A stretch of DNA of 64,000 nucleotides from Protopterus annectens (taxonomy: Eukaryota; Chordata; Ceratodontiformes; Protopteridae): positions 906,527,071 through 906,591,070 of the forward strand of contig NC_056744.1 of NCBI RefSeq assembly GCF_019279795.1, given 5' to 3'. Positions within the stretch are counted from its first letter, which is position 1, and each line of letters opens with the position of its first letter. A program made the position numbers and the translations under genes. Of the stretch, positions 23,040 through 34,862 are shown piece by piece. The notes beneath the pieces were generated by a model, which saw only the letters and a program-made list of their open reading frames with translations, searched no databases and was not told the origin of the DNA.

Positions 23040-25110
23040 TCAATAATATAAATTAAAAAAATAAATTATTCACACAACTTTTTCCAGAGTTTAATCACTC
23101 TTTTTCATTTCAAAAACATGTCCTGTTGTCTCTTCCTCCCCACAAAATAAACACATTCACAACAAAGTCAAACCCAGCCCTTATATTTATCTTTATTCAA
23201 GGTCATTCCCGTTTCCTTCAAACATCCATTTAGACAAACCAACACTTCCCTCATCCATATTTTATTCCTAGCAACCACAACTATATCGTCTGCATATGTC
23301 AAAATTGCTGGATTCACCACTTCTTTTTGCATCACATATCTAACATCTTTAATTTTATAAGCTGCTTCACTCATTATCACATTAATTACTAATGCAAACA
23401 ATATCCCAACATGGGACATCCTTGTCTTATACCATAATTCATGAATATTTCATTACTCAGGTAATCATTGGCTAACACTCTCACTCTATTATTTTGATAT
23501 GTTGACATCCACACTCTCTAATTCTATTACCCATTCCATTCTTCTCCATAACATCCTACAAAGCATCATGTCCTACTATATCAAATGCCTTATAAATATC
23601 CCCTACCATAAGTTTCACATTCTCTCCTTTTACTTATAATATCATCCACAATTTCTTGAACCACCAATAATAATTCTTGGCATCCCTTCCCTTTTATACC
23701 ATATATATTTTCTTCAATAATGTCCTTTATCATTTCTATTCTCCTCTGCATTATTCTCATAAAAAATTACAATCTGTATTATTTAATGTCATAGGTCTCC
23801 AATTTTTTATTATTTTATTACGGTCTTTTCATCTTTCTTCCATATAAAATTTAATATCCCACTACATAAAGCTTCATAAGCAAACCCTCCTTTCAACCAT
23901 TCATTCAAAACATTTACAAAGCACTCTGCCATTCCCTTAATTTCTTGTACAGTCCATACCCTATTACCTTCTGGACCGGATACTGAATCAATGTTTACTT
24001 TCCTAAGTACATCATCCAATTCACTAATAGTAACTTATTTTTCAAATTCCTCCTTAACTTGTTCTTGCTTTTTTTCTTTTCATTCTCTCTTATTTTCTTT
24101 CTTTTTACTCTTCCACATAGTTCTACATGTTGTACTACAATAGCCATAATTTGCTTGTGTGTTCTTTTTACCTCACCTTTTACATTCCCCTCATTTACTA
24201 ATATCCTCCTTTACTATTTTACCCAAACATGAAGACACCTCCTCCCTTCTCCCTTGAAAATATATCTGCTTAAACAGTCATTTGTTGCCCATCTCTTTTA
24301 TATATGTCCTTTTCCATTTCATTATGCTCTCTGTATTCATCTCTAAATTCTTCAGTACATTTCTATACATCTCTCCATGCTTCACTTTCCTTCTATTCTT
24401 ACATCATCCTGCCACTGGAAAACAATGTTAAAATCAATCCACCATTCAGAACCTTTTTTATAAAAGTCCCTCGTGGTTATATAATCTCTATATAACTGCA
24501 ATGCTTCTCACTCTCCAAATTCATCCCATAATTTTTAATTTATTCTTTTTTATTTCCTATTTTAATATATTCCATTTCCTCACTCACCTGCATCCATATT
24601 GCTAAACAATCTGAAAAACCTGTCTTGACTCTATCTACTGTATCACCATCTGCTGTACCCAAACCTTCCAATAGTATAGAATAATCAGTTTCCAATCCAG
24701 TTGCCCCTCTTCTTGACTTGTATTCCACATAGCTTGCTTACCACATTTAATCACTTCTTGTATTTTCAACATCTCCCCCTTTTCTTTTCACATTTCTCCT
24801 AAAATCACTATTAAAGTTCCATGCAATAATAATCTTCATGTTATCCACAACATAATCTAATACTTGATAAAACAGATGTTCTTTTTCCTTTTCATTTGGG
24901 AATGCATATAATGCTATAATACTATACATATATTCTCTCCATCTCAAACCCACAACAGTTAACCTTCCCATCCTCGCCAATATTACATCTAATATTTTTA
25001 CAGTTTTTTTATATGGTAAAGCAACTCCAGAACAACATTCACTTTCTAGATTCCATATTATTTTTCTACCCCACCATTTTTCTTTGTGCAATCTTCCTTA
25101 CTTATCAAGA
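23040..25110 (-). pseudogene. ORF2 remnant of the L1/Tx1-type LINE
   Basis: The endonuclease part (about 25,110-24,750) has KCDVDIILIGD, a decayed form of the 'D.I.LQET' region, and IIIAWNFNSDFRRN where functional enzymes have GDFN, so a catalytic aspartate is lost. RT pieces are KVNIDSVSGPEGNR near 23,990, GIRQGCPM near 23,420, and LTYADDIVVVARN near 23,290 with the DD pair intact. GMTLNKDKYKGWV ends the frame at 23,168. A cysteine-bearing tail at 23,160-23,050 may be the usual C-terminal zinc-like motif. Several stops lie between these pieces. Not functional. Confidence 0.65.
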
Positions 25111-25385
25111 ATTGTACATCACCTATAAGAATAATGTCTACATCACATTTGCACACCATTCCCTCTCCTTCTTACAATATTAATAATACTATTCACATTT
25201 ACTGAAAGTACTCTAAAATTATTACTTTTCTTTCTTGTTAAGTTTAAGGGAAGTATTTTAAAATTTCAGTTTCTTATGTTTTATTCCTTCCCCAATTTAA
25301 TTATATCCTGAGTTAATGTACAACTATTCCTCAAGCCTCAAAATCATATTTGTCATTATTTTCATTAATTGAAACATATCCAAAA

Positions 25386-26590
25386 CTAATCCTTACCATT
25401 CTTTTTAATCTTTGGTGATGTATTTTTAAATTTTTTTTTTCCTTGCCGAGCACCTATCAAATTTCTTTTTCTAACATCCTTTACACTCCCTTCACAAACA
25501 TCTGACTTATCATTTTCAATTTCTTCATTTTCAATACTAACGATACATTCACCTTCACTCTCCTGAAATATAACATTTTTATCAAAGTCACCTTTTATTA
25601 CTTTATTCTCTTTTTCATTAACATATTTTCCCCTTTTTTCACCAACTTCTTTATTATTTTGACATTGCAATTCTTTCTTCATCAACATTATATAGCTTTG
25701 CAATCAAACTAAAAATGCCCTTCACTTTTACATATTCTACATTCCTTTCTACAATTCTTTCTTATTTTTGTACACTCATTTGTCAGATTGAAATCCCCAC
25801 AAAAAATAAAACATGTTTTTAGATGTTCTATATAACCAATTGTTTCTCCATTACTGTCTACATATATAACACTTGCTAAATACTTTACCACTTTTTTCCC
25901 ATATTTTAAAATAACATCCACTTCCTAGCACCCAATTCCAAACACCCTTCTCATCTTTAACTTTCACAACATCAGAAACTGAATAACACATAAATAAAAA
26001 ATAATTTTTAACATCTTTTAACACAAGTTCATCAGTACAAAGCTGAGCAAACACTTTTTTAATAAAGGCCCTTGCTTAGAACAAAATATATTTATTCCAC
26101 GGGTAATAGCCCTTCTTTTTTTCATAATTAAACAGAAATATTTCCATTAAGTCTTTAGTCTGAACTGTTAAGTCAAAAATGTCTCTTTCCCCAAATGAAT
26201 CAAGGATTTTATGTATTTTGATTCAAACCGAAAGGTAACACTAAATTATCCATATAAAGTATCTGTCTATTATTTCTTATTTCTTATCCAAACAACTAAC
26301 CCTTTCTTCTTTTTAATAAAGTTTACAGTACCTTTTGTTCTTCCAACTGCATCAGAATATGATATTCCAGATTGCATCCCACCTGTAACCTTATGTCCAT
26401 CCAACTTATGGCTCATTTCCTCTTCACCCAACTCACTGTCCATTCAAATACTTTTTTCATCATATCTAACCACAAAATCTCAGACTCGTCACCAGGATCA
26501 CCTTTGTCAATAAACCAATCATTTTTTCATCAGAAAAAAATCCAGAAGCAACTTCAGTTACAAAACCTTTTCCAGATTCCTAAGGTTTAA
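25386..26590 (-). pseudogene. ORF1 remnant with CCHC zinc knuckle
   Basis: The frame at 26,054-25,851 (FAQLCTDELVLKDVKNYFLF, then VLGSGCYFKIW) continues across frameshifts into 25,921-25,709. There, CFIFCGDFNLTNECTKIRKN is followed by CRICKSEGHF. The spacing CxxCGxxNxxxxC and then CxxC..GH is that of nucleic-acid-binding zinc knuckles. A lysine- and glutamate-rich tail follows to 25,386. Upstream, LDSFGERDIFDLTVQTKDL at about 26,190 extends the protein toward a start near 26,590. The protein would bind element RNA. This copy has at least four disruptions. Confidence 0.6.
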
Positions 26591-26600
26591 AGTCAGCTAG

Positions 26601-27058
26601 AGGATGAAGATGTTATTTGTACTATCCACACAGATTTCTCCCTCTGCTACTGCACAACTTCTCCTAGCTGTCTGTACACTAGGAACAAAAGCAGGAAGTG
26701 TAGTAGCAAAAATATTCCTCCTCCCAATGTAAAGAGTAGGGGAAGTTCCATGAAGCCCTGGCCAAATTTCCCTTAGTAGCATAAATACCACCTTCAGTCT
26801 CCCCTGAAAAGAGGATACTACCCTACGAGAATAAATAGATAAATGTTATACAGTTTAGTTTAGTATTCTCTTGTAGTATCTCTAATAATCTAATTTCAGT
26901 AAATATATGTTCATATTTAAATATAGGTTTTCTTGCATGCACAAAAGATGCTACTGTTAACCTTTCATGTACTGCCTCCATCAAGACTATATGTATCTTA
27001 TGTGTCTAAAGACAGAGAGAAGGAAGACACCAACACAGAAAGGAACACAATCCATCCA
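26601..27058. other. No gene recognised
   Basis: AT-rich DNA between the decayed LINE and a CA/TG microsatellite. Short frames lack any recognisable domain. Confidence 0.5.
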
Positions 27059-27089
27059 CACACACACACACACACACACACACATAAAT

Positions 27090-27139
<50 letters not shown>
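27059..27139. repeat. (CA)n next to (TG)n microsatellite
   Basis: About 25 bases of CA repeats, a seven-base linker ATAAATACG, then about 48 bases of TG repeats. The two blocks are complementary and could pair as a hairpin. Confidence 0.95.
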
Positions 27140-27141
<2 letters not shown>

Positions 27142-27212
27142 AAATATCTATATCTATCTAAGTATATGTATCTAATATAATCTCTGTTTCTCTGTATATA
27201 ATATATATAATA

Positions 27213-27517
27213 TGGGTCTATATTATATGTTCGAAGTTTCAAAACTTTGAACGTTAAATAATCAAATTTAAATGTTCAAAGTTTCAAACATCAAACATAT
27301 AATAAAAAAAAATGGAACTTACCTGACTAGTGTAGGCACCCCCCACACCCCCCGTTCTTTAAATATACCAACTCCGAGACCCCCCCTGCCTACAGACGTT
27401 CATTTTGGATTTTTTTTTTTTTTTTTTACATATGTTCGAAGTTTTATAATTTCGAACATTTAAATTCGATATTTTAACATTCGAAGTTATAAAATTTTGA
27501 ACATATGATATAGACCC
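27213..27517. mobile_element. Non-autonomous element with about 88-base palindromic TIRs (element A)
   Basis: The left end, GGGTCTATATTATATGTTCG, and the reverse complement of the right end match along about 88 bases (27,214-27,300 against 27,428-27,517). Inside each TIR, runs such as TTCGAAGTTT..AAACTTTGAA are themselves palindromic. The middle holds C runs and the text ATATACCAACTCC, shared with the element at 29,672. An ATATAATA direct repeat may be an 8-bp target-site duplication if the left end begins one base before GGG, but the surrounding DNA is too AT-rich to be sure. No ORF is present, so any transposase is supplied elsewhere. Confidence 0.72.
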
Positions 27518-27539
27518 ATATAATACATATATACATACA

Positions 27540-29139
27540 CAGTGGCTATAAAAAGTGTACACACCCCTGTTAAAATGCCAGGTCTTTGTGATATAAAAAA
27601 ATGAGACCACAATAAATCATTTCAAAATTTTCCCACCTTTAATGTGACCTATAATTTGTACAATTCAGTTGAAAAACAAACAAATCTATTAGAGGAAAAA
27701 TATAAAAAATAAAAAATGTACAATAAGTTGGTTGCATAAGTGTGCACATCCTTGAACTAATACTTTGTTGAAGCACCTTTTAATTTAATTACAACAATCA
27801 GTCTTCTTGGGTAGGAGTCCATCAGCATGGCACATCTTGACTTGGCAATATTTACCCATTCTTCCTTGCAAAAGCACTCCAAATCTGTCAGATTGCGAGG
27901 GCATCTCTTGTGCACAGCCCTCTTCAGGTCACTCCACAGGTTTTCTATTAGATTTAGGTCTGGGCTTTGGCTGGTCCATTCCAAAACTTTAATTTTCTTC
28001 TGGTGAAGCCATTCTTTTGTTGATTTGGATGTATGCTTGGGGTCATGTTGTGTTGAAAGGTGAAATTCCTCTTCAGCTTTAGCTTTCTAGCAGACGCCTG
28101 AAGGTTTTGGGCCAAAAGTGACTGGTATTTGGAACTGTTCATAATTTCCTCTACCTTGACTAAAGCCCCAGTTCCAGCTGAAGAAAAGCAACCCCAAAGC
28201 ATGATATTGCCACCACCATGCATCACCATGGGGAGGGTGTTCTTTTGGTGATGCGAAGTGCTGTTTTTGCGCCAAACGTATCTTTTGGAATTGTGGCCAA
28301 AAAGTTCAACCTTGGTCTCATCAGACCATAACATATTTTCCCACATGCTTTTGGGAGACTTGATATATTGTTTTGCAAATTTAAACTGGGCCTGGATGTT
28401 TTTCTGTGTAAGAAAAGGTTTCCATCTTGCAACGCTACCCCTTAATCCAGACATATGGAGAATATGAGAGATTGTTGTCACATGTAGTACACAACCACCA
28501 CTTGCCAGAAATTCCTGCAGCTCCTTCAGCGTTGCTGTAGGTCTCTTGGCAGCCACCCTGACCAGTTTTTGTCTTGACTTTTCATCAGTTTTGGAGGGAC
28601 ATCCAGTTCTTTGCAACGACACTGTTGTCCCATATTTTCTCCACTTTTTGATGACTGTCTTCAGCTGTGTTCCATGGTATATCCAATGCTGTAGAAATTG
28701 TACCCTCCTCCTGACTGATAACTTTCAACAATGAGATCCCTTTGATGCTTTGTAAGCTCTCTGTGAACCATGGCTTTTGCTGTAGAAGGCAACTGAGTAA
28801 ATGTCAGGAAATCCAACAAGGTCAGCTGAACTTTATTTGAGGTTAATCAGAGTCTCTTTAATTGATGACAGTTGTGTACCCAAGAAGGCTGAATGGTGTA
28901 ATTAAATCAAAAGGTGCTTCAACAAAGTATTAGTTTAAGGATATGCACACTTATGCAACCAGCTTATTGTACATCTTTTATTTTTCCCCTAACATATTTG
29001 TTTGTTTTTCAACTGAATTGTATGGATTATAGGTCACATTAAAGGTGGAAAGTTTTGAAATAATTTATTGGGGTCTCATTTTTTTTATATCACAAAAACC
29101 TGGCATTTTAACAGAGGTGTGTATACTTTTTATATCCAC

Positions 29140-29141
<2 letters not shown>
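27540..29141 (-). mobile_element. Tc1-family DNA transposon, copy 1
   Basis: The 1.6-kb element starts CAGTGGCTATAAAAAG and ends with the inverted form. The TIRs are about 210 bases, with an inner repeat around AAGTGTGCACAT like the outer AAAGTGTACACA, i.e. the IR/DR layout known from Sleeping Beauty-type Tc1 elements. The right flank has the expected TA. The left flank reads CA, a probable mutation of TA. The transposase reads on the minus strand. Copy 2 at 62,219 is highly similar, so the family was active relatively recently. Confidence 0.92.
27757..28771 (-). pseudogene. Tc1 transposase, frameshifted (copy 1)
   Basis: The start is probably the ATG at 28,769-28,771, where copy 2 has MVQRELTKHQRD. 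The first about 50 codons, with the first helix-turn-helix, are frameshifted relative to copy 2. The open part then gives LQRTGCPSKTDEKSRQKLVR, the second DNA-binding region (FLASGG..TTISHILHMSGL) and the DDE domain. The first aspartate is in MLWSDETKVELFG. The second box reads [10 protein letters not shown] because a two-base insertion near 28,048 destroys the DPKHTS box. The glutamate lies in [16 protein letters not shown], where proline of the usual 'NPIENLW' is leucine. Not functional. Confidence 0.9.
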
Positions 29142-29182
<41 letters not shown>

Positions 29183-29184
29183 TG
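29142..29184. repeat. (TA)n(GA)n microsatellite
   Basis: TA repeats directly after the Tc1 end pass into GA repeats. The transposon landed beside, or seeded, this tract. Confidence 0.9.
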
Positions 29185-29671
29185 AGAGCTTGACATATAC
29201 AGGTTTATAATGGCAGTTTATCAAGCTGCTACTTCATTAGGAGTCAACGTATCAGAAAAAGCATCACCTCCAAAGCCACTGAATTTAGGAAAAAGCTTTT
29301 AGTGAGAGGCAAGCCCCCAGCACCACAATGTTGGGTCTATATTTTTATAAACAGTAAATCCAAGAACTCACAACAGTGCAAACAAGGCAAAACTACCATA
29401 ATCACAATGTTCTGTGATCAGAAAGACACATACCACCACTGCCTGCTGCAGTCCTCAACAAGTACAACCATTGATACATATCAGCAGTCCCAAGACACAA
29501 AACTACTCAACTAATATCACTGCCTAACAGTGTAGCATTATTAAATTAATTGATCAACACTGTTACGGAAATGTAAAGATTAAGTTGACTGAAGTACATC
29601 GGCAACAGAACTACATCTCAAAATACTCACATTTGCCATAATGACATGACCGCATGTATATATCTATATCT
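29185..29671. other. No gene recognised
   Basis: Unique-looking AC-rich sequence between the Tc1 element and the next non-autonomous element. A 70-codon frame at 29,302-29,514 resembles nothing known to me. Confidence 0.5.
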
Positions 29672-30386
29672 GGGTCTACTTCTAAATCTCAAAATACTGA
29701 AAGACCGACTTTCAGTATCTCGAGATCTAAATACCCAACACCCACTATACCGAAATATTACAAAACCGAAAGTCACAATACCAAAATTTCAAAATACCGA
29801 ATTTACGGCAAGTGACATTCAGTTCTGTAATATAACCTCCACCACATCACAAACACCACTTCCCCCCCTAAACCTTTACTAAAACATACACATCTACAAA
29901 ACCTATGCTTAAGCAGGGAGGCAAGCACCTCTGTACCCCCCATGTGGGGAGTTGTGCCCCCCCACATCCCCGCTACTTATATATACCAACTCCATAAAAC
30001 ACACAAAAAACCTTCAGCTACCCACCTTACACTTACTTCACACACCATCACACACACAAGCAAAAAACACATGCACTACACATTCAAAAATCACACCGCC
30101 TTTGACAGTAATACACAAACACTCACCCATCTAACCCAACCAACTCCCAGAACTTCCCACAACAATACAAAACAATAAACCCAACCCAAAACCCTTAAAC
30201 ACTAATAACTTACCTGAATCTCCATACACAGCCACACATCATCCACCATATCTCACTCCCAAACCACAATGCACCGCAAACACAAACCAAAACACAACAC
30301 CCCAACAGCAGATTAGGCACTTTCAATATTATAGTCTCAAGATACTGAAAGTAGATCTTTCAGTATTTCGAGATTTAGAAGTGATC

Positions 30387-30388
<2 letters not shown>
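29672..30388. mobile_element. Non-autonomous element with palindromic TIRs (element B)
   Basis: The left end GGGTCTACTTCTAAATCTC and the right end (reverse complement GGGATCACTTCTAAATCTC) match for about 58 bases. The centre of each TIR is a hairpin: ATACTGAAAG..CTTTCAGTAT. Just inside the left TIR a 10-base theme (TACCGAAAT, AACCGAAAG, TACCAAAAT, TACCGAATT) repeats four times. The interior contains a C run and ATATACCAACTCC, as in element A. Flanks CTATATCT and CTATATAT could be an 8-bp target-site duplication with one mismatch. No transposase ORF is present. Confidence 0.72.
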
Positions 30389-30426
<38 letters not shown>

Positions 30427-30459
30427 AGATATCTATATATATATATATATATATCTATC

Positions 30460-30505
<46 letters not shown>

Positions 30506-30508
30506 TAT
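30389..30508. repeat. Long (TA)n microsatellite
   Basis: TA repeats interrupted by a few GTA and CTATC units, directly after element B. Confidence 0.95.
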
Positions 30509-31753
30509 AAGCATGCATTTGTAGGAAATAAACTTTAGATAATATTTCTATTAAAACAAGTTGAAACCATCTCCGATTTTGCAGAATTTCCCCTAACTTT
30601 ACCTCATTTAGAATGCTGGTTCAATGACTGATATTGTGATGATGTGAGGCATTGCCAGCTATGGCAGGAGAAGTAGGGCAGTGGATGTGTAACATATGCC
30701 AGCACAGCTAGCTGGAATTTTGTAAAGAATTATATGTCATTTGTATATCAAACTGATTTGTACAGGTTCTTGTGTTGATAAATGTATTTGTAAAGCTGCT
30801 TGTGTTAAAAATGTACCAACAATGTGCCCTGCTGATCAGAAAAAGAGATATGCATGTATTATTGCAACTGTTTAAATGTATATGTTTTAACAGAGGATAC
30901 CAGAAGAGAAGAGGTTAATTTCAGTCCACCTGACTGGAAAATAGTAAGAAATTAAATTACTGGGCCTAGGCCACTAGAGACAAAAAGTCTGTACTAGGAA
31001 GATTCTTGCATTGTCATTTGGGTGAACTAATTGCTACTCTGGAAGGGAGGTTTGAAATTGATTTATGACTTCCAGGAGCTGCTGCAGATCTTAGCAAGGC
31101 TCTCTGTGTGTATTATTGACACATAGGTGATAACTCCTGTCAGTTTCTAGCAATGGGAGGTTGCATGGGAACCAGAAGTCAGATGACCAGATGTATGTGA
31201 TGTCATTTTGTAATCCATCACTAAAAGAATGTTTAATACTAGGTGAGAATGCAGTCTAACCTGACAAAGAAGGATCTCTCACCTACTTCATCTTGCCTTG
31301 CTCTAGTAGGCAACTAGGGAATAATAATTCTTTAAATCAGTCAGGAAAATATAGTGAGATAAGTTAAGCATTGTTTTTTTCTGTAACTGTGCGAACCTAT
31401 CCACCTGTGTTTTTTTTCCTGTGATTGAAACCCTGGTGTTTATTATAAAGAGATATTTAGTATTTCATGTTATTTTATTAAAAATATTTAAACTTTTCAT
31501 TTTGGCTGGTCTTTTAGAGAATATTTTAACCTTTGATAGTACTTATATCTATTGGTGACACTGTGGCCACTCCAGAAAGCCTGGTTGTTTGGTCAACATT
31601 ACCATCTGTATTCATATTACTTTCACTCAGTATAATTGGGTACCCTTGTAACAGCCTTTGAGTAGCTGGCTTTGGAGTGTCTTGTGGCAGTGCAACTACC
31701 TTATAGTCTGAGCAAAAGTGGGCATAGCTACTGAATCTGTGCTAGCCTTTCCC

Positions 31754-31797
<44 letters not shown>

Positions 31798-32654
31798 ATC
31801 AAATTTCAAGTGTGTGTGTCAGCTACTTAGAGCAGAGACACAAAGCACTGGTTTTATAGACAGGGTGCTGGCGAACTTGGCTTGGGCATACAGCTGAGGA
31901 CTCAGCCCTACAGCTGTGCCAGTGGGGAGTCTTATTGGGGAGGGAGACAAATAGAGAAACCCAGACCTCGGACTGAGTGTGTTCCCTGTATGCTCTTAAG
32001 GGAAACTGTGTTTGATGCAGAGAGCTGCATGGAAATACTGGGTGTATCCATTTTTGTTCCAAGTGAATGCCGCTCTCTTGGGCCAGTGGTGAGGATTCGG
32101 GCTCCTTGATTGCCGTCCCACAGTGGAGATGTCAAAGATATGTTCTGGTATTTTTTATACTGTGCTCTTTTCCATGAGTCATGCTTGAAAGTATTGTGAT
32201 TCAGTGAATAAGATTCAGGTGTAATCTTAGAGGTCCTAACCTGTCTTGGAAGCATTTTGTTAGTTAAACGACATTTGTAAGAGTTGTGCTTTTAAAGAAA
32301 ATTAGATACTTTTTTGCAGGAAAAAAATGAAATGTGTTTTCCTAACAACCAGGATACATGCTCAATAACTTGTTGACAGAAAGAGCTGCTGCAAAATTAA
32401 AATTGAATTAAACAAACAAATCAATAAACAAACAAATAAATAACTATATTGATATTTTAAAGGTGATGTCTTATCTTGGCAGCAGTTTTTTTTTAATTTC
32501 CATGGCCTTTTTATCCATAAAACTTATACAATCAGGCCTTTTAATTAACTATGTATACCATCAGCTGGATACGATTAGAGAGGTATGTAAGCATATAGTG
32601 AAGGCAAGATATAAATTAACAAAATTTTTGCAAAAGTTGCAGAGAAAAAAATGA
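30509..32654. other. No gene recognised; one (TG)n microsatellite
   Basis: About 2.1 kb without a recognisable gene or element. A TG repeat lies at 31,756-31,794. Overlapping short frames around 31,820-32,260 on both strands match nothing known to me. Confidence 0.45.
31756..31794. repeat. (TG)n microsatellite
   Basis: About 19 TG units. Confidence 0.95.
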
Positions 32655-32790
32655 AGTTATTTATTTATTTATTTTACCATTTGTGACCGGGAAAGTCCGA
32701 CAGGGTCAGGAATCCATTTTCAGTGGAGGTCTGGGGAGAAAAGCTCCACAGAATTTTTTATATACATTTTATATGAATTACATACAAAGA
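32655..32790 (-). mobile_element. 3'-end fragment of the same LINE family as at 1.4-5 kb
   Basis: TTATTTATTTATTTATTTTA is followed by GGGAAAGTC, CCATTTTCAGTGGAGGTCTG and GGGGAGAAAAGCTCCA. The same words occur in the same order at 1,436-1,520. Read on the minus strand this is a LINE 3' UTR ending in AAAT repeats, so this is a strongly 5'-truncated copy. Confidence 0.7.
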
Positions 32791-34859
32791 TAAAACCTAA
32801 TCTAACAAGTCAAAGTTGAGTAAATCAATAATGTGAAATATTAAACTGTATGTATATATTTGATTTTAAAATTTCACAGTTATGAACAGGTGTTTTGCAA
32901 AATGTAGACAAAGAGATCATTTGAAGAAAAAATATGATATTCTTTGCCAGTTGTTCTACTTACAATAAAAGCAAATAGTTAATCTTCTGGAAGCATTACT
33001 GTGGTAAAACGAATTCCTAGCATTCTATGTTAAATTAATTTAGGACACTGCATCACAACATATCAGAAGAAAATGTATTTTAGAAAGTGCAAAGAGGACC
33101 ACAAAAGAGCAAAATAATTTAAAACAACAATGATTTCAGTTCAACAGCAGAAAATTCATGAAGATATGTTTACTAACTATTTATTTTTGAAAACTATATT
33201 TATTGGAAAAAAATGTCTCTTTTCTATAGTTAATAAGGAAACTAAAATATAATATGTAAGTTTTACAGAACACAAGGTACGAATATTGGATTATTCAACT
33301 ATTTATCCATAACATTTCAATCAGTTTCTTGTCGATTGAAATAAGGACTCATTAGTGACACTCATCATCTCATTCTTCCTGCAGCAGATTTACTGTGAGG
33401 AAGATGGAGGACATTATTAAATACTGTACACTTAAATCATCGAGACACAGTTAATCTAAAAAAGCAGTCAATCTGTTTCTTTTTCTAGTCAGTTAGTGGA
33501 AAAAACACAGAGGCACTGTTGGGGAAATGGCATTTGGTACTCTAGTGTGTAGAATTGTGGTAAGGGGCAAGGGTAGGGGAAGGATTAGGGTTAGTACATC
33601 AGTAAGGCTGGGCACAGGGACATTGCCCTTTGTTGACAAGGTAGCCTTGGTGACACCATCACTAGCATGAATATAGTTAGCTTTAGTGAATGTTAAAGAG
33701 CAGTGGTCAGTGTGATATTTTATTTGTTATACCGTTGCTGGGAATTGGAATATCACTACAATCATATTGTATATAATTTTGAGCTTATTTTACTACTGCC
33801 AGACTTCCTATACAGAAATATTGGGGAGGGGGGTGTTATAGCATGTGCCTTCAAAAGGAACATGCACTGAGAGGTGTGCAGAGAGATTGCCCACTGTCAC
33901 CAGCCCTACCATCTTTACCCTAAGTCCTGGCCTCATTTAACGGCATAGAAATGGCACAACATATTTCTTTCCTGTAGCTTTCTTTTAAACTAAATGCTGA
34001 ATTTACATAGAATCAAACCTCATTATTAGCTTACATTGGGTAATTGTTTAAGTATCAAATTCTGTCATTTGCTTCATTTTAAAGAATAATGTTGACTGCT
34101 GTGACATTAACTGATGTCTGCTAATAAGCAAAGTGCCACTTTAAAATAATGATAAGAAGTATTATAGCCCATAATGCATTGAATCTACTGCCAGTTGCCA
34201 GTGCATTCATGGTCAGTGAACTGTTAAAATCATTCTTATTGTTTTGGAATTTGGTATAGAATAAAAGTTGCTGTTTTTATTGAAAGCTGGTGTATCCTGA
34301 CTTTTTTGACATTGCCATTTGTCATAACTGGGTAACCAGATGTGCACATCAACGTCACTTGCCATTTACTGTTTATAAACATTACAAAAACATTCAGTAT
34401 AATTAATTTTGAAGTAATGAACCAGCACCACAAAAATTGGCTTTATTCAGGAAACTTAAAAAGGTTTAAGGTTTTCTTTAGGTAGTGAATCCAAGGGTCA
34501 GGTCTAATGATTCTGCTATCATCTGTGGCTAACTGATTTGGCTTGGCACAGATGCCAGCACTTGACTTACACTTATTCTCATTCAGTAAGCACATTGAGA
34601 ACTTGCATCAGCAGTCATCTGGACCCAAGTCAGATGCATTAAAATATTGAAAATTGTGCTTACAGCACCCAGAAGCATTGTTGAAAATGTCATTCACAAA
34701 TGGTTACAGAGTTGCACCCTCACAAACATATAACAATTTCTACCACCAGAAGCAACAAACTACATAAGAATTAATTTACAAATCTAAATCTAAACAAAAA
34801 AATGGGTGCACTTGATTTTAACTAAAACACAAATTGTCAGCTGCAAAAACATCAACCAC
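32791..34859. other. No gene recognised
   Basis: AT-rich DNA with no convincing ORF, terminal repeat or RNA gene. Confidence 0.45.
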
Positions 34860-34862
34860 ATA

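Larger units (their letters stand above)
22990..26600 (-). mobile_element. Strongly decayed L1/Tx1-type LINE with zinc-knuckle ORF1
   Basis: On the minus strand, remains of an ORF1 (26,590-25,386) are followed by endonuclease (about 25,100-24,750) and RT (24,020-23,168) pieces in the order of a LINE. The RT box GIRQGCP followed by LFALVINVIM and TYADDIVVVA is of L1/Tx1 type. A CCHC-type knuckle in ORF1 is usual for Tx1-clade elements and unusual for mammalian L1. Almost every frame is broken, so it is older than the full-length L1-like element next to it. Ends are approximate. Confidence 0.7.

Noticed and set aside
27059-27139. Possible hairpin-forming regulatory RNA from adjacent CA and TG tracts
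   Set aside because: Complementarity is a trivial result of the two microsatellites, with no conserved surrounding structure.
26933-27242. Overlapping frames on both strands with threonine-histidine and cysteine-valine runs
   Set aside because: These are CA/TG repeats read in frame.
33560-33600. Telomere-like text AGGATTAGGGTTAG
   Set aside because: Only one and a half units, with no array.
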